NCBI GenBank assembly: GCA_023251135.1 | Contig: JAHEZJ010000019.1 | Coordinates: 51,306 to 115,305 of the forward strand | Direction: 5' to 3' | DNA: 64,000 bases | DNA from: Flavobacterium sp. | Lineage (GTDB): Bacteria > Bacteroidota > Bacteroidia > Flavobacteriales > Flavobacteriaceae | Shown here: positions 57,552 through 64,000 of the stretch, one piece after another | Layout: each line of letters opens with the position of its first letter | Numbering within the stretch: position 1 is the stretch's first letter | Made by a program: the position numbers and the translations under genes | Notes under the pieces: generated by a model | Database searches by the model: none | Told to the model about the DNA's origin: nothing | What the model saw: only the letters and a program-made list of their open reading frames with translations

Positions 57552-59186
57552 ATGAGACCTATAAAATCCCTCAAATTATCTGCTTTTGCATTAATCGTTT
57601 TAGCAGGTTGCAGCACCACCATGCAAGCGCAAACATCGGCAACAAAAGAATTTATTAAAGCTCCTTTAGCCGTTGTTAAAAAAGCCCCTGTTAGCGAAAA
57701 TGAATTAAAAAGATGGAGCCATCTTGATCTAATCAAAGATTCGATTCCGGGAATGAGTGTCGATAGGGCTTACGCTGAATTATTGCAAGGTAAAACAGGA
57801 CAAAAAGTGATCGTCGGAATTGTAGATTCGGGTGTCGATATCGAACATGAAGATCTAAAAGGGATGATCTGGACCAATCCTAAAGAAATACCGGGTAACG
57901 GAATCGACGATGACAAAAACGGATTTGTGGATGACATTCACGGGTGGAATTTTCTTGGAGACGCTGTTCATGAAAATCTCGAACTGACACGTGTCGTTAA
58001 AAAAGGAGATGATGGATCTGCCGAATACAAAGAGGCTTTGGCGCAGTATACTAAAAAATACGAAGATGCCTTACAAGATAAACAACAAGCCGATTTTTTG
58101 CTTGAAGTTCATAAAACAATACAAAAAGAACTCAATAAAACGACCTATAAATTAGAAGACTTAAGTACCATAACTTCTACAGATTCAAGAGTTTCTCAGA
58201 GCAGAGATATCATGACTCAGGTTTTGACAAATGCCGGGCCAACTTTCGATCCTGATACAGAGTTAAAAGAATATAGTAAACAGGTTTACGATCAGTTAAA
58301 CTACAACTTAAACAAAGAATACGACGGTAGAAAAATCGTAGGCGATAATCCTGAGGATATTAAAAACACAAATTATGGAAATAATATTGTTTTTGGACCA
58401 GATAAGGAGGAAGCACTTCACGGAACCCACGTAGCCGGAATTATTGCACAAATTCGTGGAAATGCTTTGGGAGGAGACGGAGTGAGTAACAATGTAGAAA
58501 TCCTGACCGTAAGAGCCGTTCCGGATGGTGATGAGTACGACAAAGATATTGCTTTGGCGATTCGTTATGCTGTAGACAATGGAGCAAAAGTAATCAACGG
58601 AAGTTTTGGAAAAAGCTTTTCTCCTCATAAAAAATGGGTTTATGACGCGATAAAATATGCTGCTAAAAAAGATGTTTTAATCGTGCATGCAGCCGGAAAC
58701 GATGGTTATAACATTGATGAAACAAAAAACATCAACTATCCGAATGATTCAGAAGACAACGTCAAAGAATTTGCGAATAACCTGATTACAATCGGAGCAC
58801 TTAATAAAGAATACGGAGAAACGGTTGTGGCAGGATTTTCAAACTTTGGAAAAATAAACGTAGATGTTTTTGCTCCGGGTGAAGAAATTTATGCAACGGT
58901 GCCAAACAACAAATACAAATACCTGCAAGGAACTTCAATGGCGTCTCCAAATGCTGCCGGAGTTGCTGCATTGATTCGTTCGTATTATCCAAAATTAAAA
59001 GCAGTTCAGGTAAAACAAATTTTAATGGATTCAGGAGTTGCACTTCCATCAAAGGTAGTTTTAGGTACAAACCCAAATCCGGAAGCAAAACCGGTGGCTG
59101 TTTCTTCAGCAGAATCTTCAAGAACTGCTAAAATGGTCAACGCCTATAATGCTTTATTGATGGCCGAAAAAATGTCAAAAAAATAA
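57552..59186 (+). CDS. S8 family serine peptidase (subtilisin-like lipoprotein)
   Basis: A 544-residue subtilase with lipobox Cys20 (LAGCSTTMQAQ), hence anchored outside the inner membrane. The catalytic triad is Asp92 (GIVDSGVDIEHED), His290 (HGTHVAGIIA) and Ser462 (GTSMASPNAAG), with the oxyanion Asn in HAAGNDGYN. About 200 residues separate Asp from His, far more than the ~30-40 of classical subtilisins; this insertion is helical and charged (EYKEALAQYTKKYEDALQDK). It is transcribed rightward, away from the LRR locus; the M1 peptidase gene follows 61 bp on, so the two probably form an operon. Confidence 0.93.
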   Translation: MRPIKSLKLSAFALIVLAGCSTTMQAQTSATKEFIKAPLAVVKKAPVSENELKRWSHLDLIKDSIPGMSVDRAYAELLQGKTGQKVIVGIVDSGVDIEHEDLKGMIWTNPKEIPGNGIDDDKNGFVDDIHGWNFLGDAVHENLELTRVVKKGDDGSAEYKEALAQYTKKYEDALQDKQQADFLLEVHKTIQKELNKTTYKLEDLSTITSTDSRVSQSRDIMTQVLTNAGPTFDPDTELKEYSKQVYDQLNYNLNKEYDGRKIVGDNPEDIKNTNYGNNIVFGPDKEEALHGTHVAGIIAQIRGNALGGDGVSNNVEILTVRAVPDGDEYDKDIALAIRYAVDNGAKVINGSFGKSFSPHKKWVYDAIKYAAKKDVLIVHAAGNDGYNIDETKNINYPNDSEDNVKEFANNLITIGALNKEYGETVVAGFSNFGKINVDVFAPGEEIYATVPNNKYKYLQGTSMASPNAAGVAALIRSYYPKLKAVQVKQILMDSGVALPSKVVLGTNPNPEAKPVAVSSAESSRTAKMVNAYNALLMAEKMSKK

Positions 59187-59247
59187 CGAAAACCAAATAT
59201 TAATTTAATAGAAGAGTGTGAGCTCTTCCATTTTGATTGAAATAACA

Positions 59248-61128
59248 ATGCGAAAAATTATACTATTATCTTTTTTGAGTTTGGGTTTAAACTCAGCATT
59301 TGCACAAAGTGCACCTTATTGGCAACAGCATGTGGATTACAAAATGGAAGTATCCATGGATGTGAAAAATTATCAATACAAAGGGAAACAAGAGTTGGTG
59401 TACACCAACAACTCTCCTGATACGTTGAGAAAAGTTTTTTATCATTTGTTCTTAAATGCATTTCAACCGGGAAGTGAAATGGATGCGCGTTTGCATACCA
59501 TAAAAGATCCCGATGGAAGAATGGTGGCTAAAGTGAAAGGTGCGGATGGAAAAGAAACCAAACAAAGCCGAATCGAAACTTTAAAACCAAATGAAATTGG
59601 CTATTTAAAAATTTCAGATTTCAAACAAGATGGAGTTTCAGCACAAACAAGAGTTTCCGGAACCATTTTGGAAGTGACTTTGGCGAAACCAATTTTACCA
59701 AATTCTAAAACGACATTCACCTTAGATTTTGACGGACAAGTTCCGGTTCAGGTTCGTCGTACTGGACGTAACAACTCAGAAGGAGTAGAATTGTCAATGT
59801 CACAATGGTACCCAAAATTAGCCGAATTTGATTTCGAAGGCTGGCATGCAGATCCGTACATTGCGAGAGAATTTCACGGAGTTTGGGGTAATTTTGATGT
59901 GAAAATTACAATCGACAAAGACTATACAATTGGTGGTTCAGGATATTTACAAGACAAAAATCAAATTGGTCATGGTTATGAAGATGCGGGTGTAACTGTT
60001 ACTTATCCAAAGAAAACAAAAACATTGACATGGCATTTTATTGCGCCAAATGTTCACGATTTTACCTGGGCAGCTGACAAAGAATACACACACGATATTG
60101 TAAAAGGACCAAATGATGTTGATTTGCATTTCTTCTACAAAAACAATCCAAAAACAACCGCAAATTGGAAACAATTAGAGCCTTTAATGGTTAAAGTAAT
60201 GGATTATTACAACCACAGAGTTGGAGCGTATCCGTACAAACAATACTCTTTTATTCAGGGTGGCGACGGTGGAATGGAGTATGCAATGTGTACTTTGATG
60301 CTTGGAAACGGAACTCTTGAAGGAATTTTAGGAACAGCAACTCATGAACTTGGACATTCCTGGTTTCAGCATATCTTAGCTTCAAACGAATCAAAACACC
60401 CTTGGATGGATGAAGGTTTTACAACGTACATCGAAGACAGCGCTTTGAACGAACTCAAAGGCGATAAAAAAGAAGTAAATCCTTTTGTTGGAAATTACAA
60501 ATCGTATTACAGTTTGGTAAATTCGGGTAAAGAACAGCCACAAACTACTCATGGAGACCGTTATGACGAAAACCGTCCGTACAGCATTTCCTCTTATGTA
60601 AAAGGAAGTCTTTTTCTTTCTCAGTTAGAATATGTAATTGGAAAAGACAATGTAGATGCTACTTTGAAAAGATATTTTAACGATTTTAAATTCAAGCACC
60701 CGACTCCAAATGACATCAAAAGATCGGCAGAAAGAGTTTCAGGAGCAGAATTGGATTGGTATTTAGTTGATTGGACGGGAACAACCAATACAATCGATTA
60801 TGGGATTAAGGATGTAGCTGATAACGCTGGAAAAACCAATATCACTTTAGAAAGAATCGGAAGAATGCCAATGCCGATTGATTTAACAGTTGAATATACA
60901 GATGGTACTTCTGAGAGCTTCTACATTCCGTTAAGAATGATGAACTTCATTAAGCCAAATCCGAACCCGAATGTAAAAAGAACGGTTTTAGACGACTGGG
61001 CTTGGGCACAATCCAACTATAGTTTTACAATAGACAAAAACAAAACAGCCATCAAAAAAATCACAATTGATCCAAGCGGATTAATGGCGGATGTAAAAGC
61101 GGCAAATAATGTTTATGAAGTGAAATAA
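59248..61128 (+). CDS. M1 family metallopeptidase
   Basis: A 626-residue zinc aminopeptidase-like enzyme with a signal peptide (MRKIILLSFLSLGLNSAFAQ), so periplasmic or exported. The zinc site is HELGH (residues 366-370) plus Glu389 (WMDEGFTTYIED). The substrate motif reads GGMEYAM in place of the classical GAMEN. An N-terminal beta-domain (about 30-225) and a C-terminal beta-sandwich (about 530-625) complete it. I choose the ATG at 59248 because the signal peptide begins there, not an in-frame start 30 bp earlier. It is cotranscribed in all likelihood with the S8 peptidase. Confidence 0.92.
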   Translation: MRKIILLSFLSLGLNSAFAQSAPYWQQHVDYKMEVSMDVKNYQYKGKQELVYTNNSPDTLRKVFYHLFLNAFQPGSEMDARLHTIKDPDGRMVAKVKGADGKETKQSRIETLKPNEIGYLKISDFKQDGVSAQTRVSGTILEVTLAKPILPNSKTTFTLDFDGQVPVQVRRTGRNNSEGVELSMSQWYPKLAEFDFEGWHADPYIAREFHGVWGNFDVKITIDKDYTIGGSGYLQDKNQIGHGYEDAGVTVTYPKKTKTLTWHFIAPNVHDFTWAADKEYTHDIVKGPNDVDLHFFYKNNPKTTANWKQLEPLMVKVMDYYNHRVGAYPYKQYSFIQGGDGGMEYAMCTLMLGNGTLEGILGTATHELGHSWFQHILASNESKHPWMDEGFTTYIEDSALNELKGDKKEVNPFVGNYKSYYSLVNSGKEQPQTTHGDRYDENRPYSISSYVKGSLFLSQLEYVIGKDNVDATLKRYFNDFKFKHPTPNDIKRSAERVSGAELDWYLVDWTGTTNTIDYGIKDVADNAGKTNITLERIGRMPMPIDLTVEYTDGTSESFYIPLRMMNFIKPNPNPNVKRTVLDDWAWAQSNYSFTIDKNKTAIKKITIDPSGLMADVKAANNVYEVK

Positions 61129-61149
61129 TCTTCATCTTAGCATATAAAA

Positions 61150-61187
61150 AAGTCTCGTTTGGAATTTATTTCTAAACGAGACTTTTT
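61150..61187 (+). terminator. Terminator after M1 peptidase gene
   Basis: AAGTCTCGTTT (61150-61160) pairs with AAACGAGACTT (61174-61184), followed by T's. Confidence 0.8.
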
Positions 61188-61290
61188 ATTTAATAGACTT
61201 TGTGTGATAAAGAAAAGAGACTGAAAAGAATTGAAAATCGTCATCCATTAACGCTGCCAGTAAAAACCGTGGGCAAATTCAAAGCATAAA

Positions 61291-61319
61291 AAAAACGCAC
61301 AAATAAATTGTGCGTTTTT
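61291..61319 (-). terminator. Terminator of threonine dehydrogenase-type gene
   Basis: AAAAACGCACAA (61291-61302) pairs perfectly with TTGTGCGTTTTT (61308-61319); it lies 20 bp after the stop of the leftward gene. Confidence 0.8.
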
Positions 61320-61338
61320 ATATTTTGTAGGCAGTTTG

Positions 61339-62277
61339 TTATCCTAAATGCTCTAACATGTCTTTGGTCATCGATTCCAGATCAAAAGTATGTTTCCAGT
61401 CCCAGTCTTGTCTTGCCTCAGTATCGTCAATACTTGCCGGCCAGCTGTCCGCAATTTTTTGACGGAAATCAGGATTGTACGTTATTTCGAAATCAGGAAT
61501 ATGTTTTTTAATTTCAGCAGCAATTTCAGTAGGAGTAAAACTCATTGCAGCCAAATTGTAGGAGGAATGTATTTTGATTTTCTCTGCCGGTGCTTTCATA
61601 ATGTTAATGGTCGCATCAATCGCGTCATCCATATACATCATTGGCATTTTTGTTTCAGAAGATAAAAAGCATTCGTATTTTTTATCGGCGATAGCCTTGT
61701 AGAAAATATCAACAGCATAATCTGTAGTTCCACCACCCGGAGGTGTCGACCAGCTAATTAAACCAGGATAACGGATGCTTCGTACATCAACACCATAAAT
61801 ATTATGGTAGTATTCGCACCATCTTTCTCCGGCTTGTTTACTAATTCCGTAAACAGTAGAAGGTTCCATTACGGTATATTGAGGGGTATTTTCTTTAGGA
61901 GTAGTAGGTCCAAAAACGGCAATACTCGAAGGCCAGAAAATCTTCTGTACCTTTTTGGCTTTTGCTAAATTTAAAACGTGAAATAATGAATTCATGTTCA
62001 GATCCCAGGCAAATGCAGGGTTTTTCTCGGCTGTAGCCGACAAAAGCGCCGCCATCAAATAAATATCAGTAATTTTATGTACTTCAACAAGATGTTCGAT
62101 TTGGTTGAAATCTAAAGCATTGACCACTTCAAACGGACCAGAATTAACAACGTCAGTATTTAATTTTCTAATGTCAGAAGCAATAACATTGTCTGTTCCG
62201 TATAGTTTGCGCAGTTTTTGGGTTAGTTCTGTCCCAATTTGACCACAGGCACCAATGATTAATATTTTTGGATTCAT
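61339..62277 (-). CDS. NAD-dependent epimerase/dehydratase, L-threonine 3-dehydrogenase type
   Basis: A 312-residue short-chain dehydrogenase of the extended (UDP-galactose epimerase-like) class. It has the NAD-binding GACGQIG (residues 9-15) and the catalytic Tyr143-x-x-x-Lys147 (TVYGISKQAGERW). The PSSIAVFGP, PGLISWSTPPGGGTTDYAVD and MPMMYMDDAI segments match L-threonine 3-dehydrogenases of this fold, known from Flavobacterium and Cupriavidus, which oxidise threonine to 2-amino-3-oxobutyrate. I start it at the second Met (NPKILIIG follows), not 45 bp upstream, because the Rossmann strand begins there. Confidence 0.88.
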   Translation of the reverse strand: MNPKILIIGACGQIGTELTQKLRKLYGTDNVIASDIRKLNTDVVNSGPFEVVNALDFNQIEHLVEVHKITDIYLMAALLSATAEKNPAFAWDLNMNSLFHVLNLAKAKKVQKIFWPSSIAVFGPTTPKENTPQYTVMEPSTVYGISKQAGERWCEYYHNIYGVDVRSIRYPGLISWSTPPGGGTTDYAVDIFYKAIADKKYECFLSSETKMPMMYMDDAIDATINIMKAPAEKIKIHSSYNLAAMSFTPTEIAAEIKKHIPDFEITYNPDFRQKIADSWPASIDDTEARQDWDWKHTFDLESMTKDMLEHLG

Positions 62278-62587
62278 TTTTTGAATGGTTTTTTTAGAGA
62301 GACAAATATAACGTTTCCTCAATTATTTTTACTTTTCAGAAGGACAAATTATAAATTTAACAATGATAAAGATTCTTTTTTAGATTATTCGTTGTTAGAC
62401 AGGGGGCGTAGATTAAAATTTATAAGTATTTTCGATCAGGAATTCGCGGTTTTTTGATAAGTCTTACAAACAGAAATTCGCAAATTCAGAATCCGCTACC
62501 CGTTGATAGATAAAGTAATTTGTATCAGAAATCAGAATTCGTAATTGTAAAATTACTTTGTAACTTTGTAGCTTAATGTTTTACCAA
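62278..62587. other. Divergent intergenic region, no feature recognised
   Basis: 310 bp between the leftward dehydrogenase and the rightward lipoprotein gene. It is AT-rich, with some imperfect CAGAAATTCG/CGAATT words; I see no gene or confident promoter. Confidence 0.5.
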
Positions 62588-63214
62588 ATGAAATATAAGA
62601 TATCTCTTTTTCTACTGTTTGTTTTTGTATTGAATTCATGTCAGAATGAAGATGAAAAGCGCCGTGCTGAAAACGAAAAAGAAGCCAAAAAAAACGAAGT
62701 CATTTTTAATAAGATCAATAAAGGCTGGGATTTTATCGATGAGCCTATTAACGAAATTTCGGAACAAAAAGTGAATTCGTGGAACGAATGGCGTGACTTT
62801 TTAAAAGAACTCGGAGATAAACCAAGAAAAACTATTGGGGCCTTTCAAAAGAAATCAACCGCGATTTCCAAAAAAGTAATGGCTTTAAACAATAACATTC
62901 CTGCGGAGTTTAATATCCCACAGGTCAGAAGCCGAATTTCTATTCTGATTACAAAAGTCAGAATGATGGATTTGTTTATTCACCTGAATCAGATTCCGTC
63001 AGATAAAGTAACATTTTTAATTGGGGAGATCAACAAAGAACTGGTTTCATTAGAAAGACAGATGGATCTTATTATGGTAAAAAGTAAAATTCCGAAAGAA
63101 GAAGGAGAGGAAGAGTTCTTAAAAATGTTAGATACAACACGTGCTATTCCAAATGCAGGTGCAGTTCCCATTCCGGTAAAAAATATAGATCCAAACACAC
63201 CAAAAGTTGAGTAA
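62588..63214 (+). CDS. Small lipoprotein upstream of mfd
   Basis: A 208-residue lipoprotein (lipobox NSC, Cys18, after MKYKISLFLLFVFVLNS) with a highly charged helical start (EDEKRRAENEKEAKKNE) and a mostly helical body. No family is recognised. The start is set at the second ATG because the signal peptide begins there. Its stop overlaps the presumed TTG start of mfd, in another frame, so the two are translationally coupled. A link to DNA repair is not implied, since the protein is exported. Confidence 0.75.
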   Translation: MKYKISLFLLFVFVLNSCQNEDEKRRAENEKEAKKNEVIFNKINKGWDFIDEPINEISEQKVNSWNEWRDFLKELGDKPRKTIGAFQKKSTAISKKVMALNNNIPAEFNIPQVRSRISILITKVRMMDLFIHLNQIPSDKVTFLIGEINKELVSLERQMDLIMVKSKIPKEEGEEEFLKMLDTTRAIPNAGAVPIPVKNIDPNTPKVE

Positions 63215-64000
63215 AAACGCCTTATATACCCTGTACGATAATCTGCCAAAAAATCAGCAGATTGCTACACAATTACTGGAGCAGAAGCAAATAAAAATGC
63301 ATCTTAACGGATTGTTAGGGTCGGCGGTTTCATTTGTTGTACGTGCCGTTTTCAAAAAAGCGGAATTGCCATTTTTGGTGATTTTAGACAACAAAGAAGA
63401 GGCTGCGTACTATCTGAACGATCTCGAACAAATGATCGGGGAGCAGGACGTATTGTTTTATCCTGCGTCATTCCGTCGTCCGTATCAAATTGACGAAACG
63501 GATAATGCCAATGTGCTGCTTCGTGCTGAGGTTTTAAACCGAATTAATTCCCGTAAAAAACCGGCCGTAATTGTCACCTATCCGGAAGCCCTTTTTGAGA
63601 AAGTGGTTACCCGAAGAGAACTGGATAAAAACACACTGAAAGTCGCTTTGAATGATAAAATTTCGATTGATTTTATCAACGAAGTTTTGTTTGAATATGA
63701 ATTTAAAAGAGTCGATTTTATTACCGAACCGGGAGAATTCTCTGTTCGTGGAGGAATTGTCGATGTATTTTCGTTTTCAAACGATCACCCTTATCGAATA
63801 GAGTTTTTCGGAAATGAAGTAGACAGCATCAGAAGCTTTGATGTTGAAACTCAATTATCGGTAGAAACGCACAAAAAAATTACAATAATCCCGAATGTCG
63901 AGAACAAGCTTTTTCAGGAGAACAGAGAGAGTTTCCTGGATTATATTGCAGAACATACCGTATTGTTTGTTCAAAACACCGACGGGCTTCTCAATCAGTT
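63207..64000 (+). CDS. mfd: Transcription-repair coupling factor Mfd (5' part)
   Basis: DNA translocase that removes stalled RNA polymerase at lesions and recruits UvrA. The visible 264 codons cover the N-terminal UvrB-homology domains (LFYPASFRRPYQIDETDNAN, VTYPEALFEKVVTRRELD, EPGEFSVRGGIVDVFSFSND, YRIEFFGNEVDSIRSFDVET); the RNA polymerase-interacting, helicase and C-terminal domains lie beyond the right edge. No ATG fits the N-terminus; the frame opens at TTG 63207 (reading SKNALYTLYDN next), overlapping the preceding lipoprotein gene by 8 bp. A TTG start is therefore proposed. Confidence 0.92.
   Translation, partial: MSKNALYTLYDNLPKNQQIATQLLEQKQIKMHLNGLLGSAVSFVVRAVFKKAELPFLVILDNKEEAAYYLNDLEQMIGEQDVLFYPASFRRPYQIDETDNANVLLRAEVLNRINSRKKPAVIVTYPEALFEKVVTRRELDKNTLKVALNDKISIDFINEVLFEYEFKRVDFITEPGEFSVRGGIVDVFSFSNDHPYRIEFFGNEVDSIRSFDVETQLSVETHKKITIIPNVENKLFQENRESFLDYIAEHTVLFVQNTDGLLNQ

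Overview
The window reads as chromosomal DNA of a Bacteroidota bacterium, most likely Flavobacterium or a close relative. The support is AT-rich intergenic DNA, almost no Shine-Dalgarno sequences, many promoters of the Bacteroidota form TTG-N18..20-TAnnTTTG, proteins known mainly from this phylum (IPExxVDY, DUF2480, DUF3078, DUF5689 and DUF6249 families), a SUF iron-sulfur operon, a TonB-dependent receptor with a lipoprotein partner, and proteins ending in type IX secretion (T9SS) type A sorting domains. I see no rRNA, CRISPR array, prophage or complete insertion sequence. The genus is inferred from gene content, not from a marker gene.

Layout. 1-16.9 kb is mostly housekeeping: pyruvate kinase (cut at the left edge), an IPExxVDY protein, rnc-fabF-acpP, purN, rnhA, an ECF sigma factor with a probable membrane anti-sigma partner and a divergent DUF6249 target, a PfkB kinase with a PurF-type amidotransferase, sodA, pth, rplY, prs, tRNA-Leu, two identical tRNA-Asn genes and rseP. 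17.0-18.4 kb is a gene-poor island bracketed by an exact 19-bp direct repeat. It holds a small HTH protein, two candidate membrane peptides and a duplicated hairpin. 18.5-27.7 kb has an old yellow enzyme, a Gfo/Idh/MocA oxidoreductase, an MFS transporter, a TonB-dependent receptor with a DUF5689 lipoprotein, and a secreted protein of unknown role. 27.8-41.0 kb has hflX, DUF3078 and DUF2480 genes and the SUF genes, leftward in two groups (iscA-sufB-reductase-sufC-[four-helix gene]-sufD, then sufS-lipoprotein-sufE-DUF59) split by an opposing serine hydrolase gene, then an MBL-fold hydrolase.

41.1-57.3 kb is the most striking region: three leftward genes for secreted leucine-rich-repeat proteins of 1081, 1907 and 1813 residues, built from about 14, 42 and 44 copies of a 21-residue repeat arranged in capped blocks. 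The first two are each followed by a near-identical fibronectin-like surface lipoprotein gene. All three LRR genes carry the same upstream architecture: a TTACG-N6-CGTAA/T inverted repeat at a fixed 21-bp distance from a -7-like element, so they look like one regulon. 57.5-64 kb has an S8 protease, an M1 aminopeptidase, a threonine-dehydrogenase-type epimerase, a small lipoprotein and the start of mfd.

Best leads for something undescribed: (a) the shared operator of the LRR/lipoprotein family; (b) the ECF sigma signature GTAACCT-N13-ATCGTCCTAT present on both arms of the divergent region at 6.0-6.26 kb; (c) the 19-bp-repeat-bounded peptide island; (d) a tandem ~184-bp unit after the purF-like gene that may encode small RNAs; (e) a four-helix-bundle gene inserted in the suf operon between inverted copies of a dispersed word; (f) mutually exclusive stems over the start codon of the old yellow enzyme gene.
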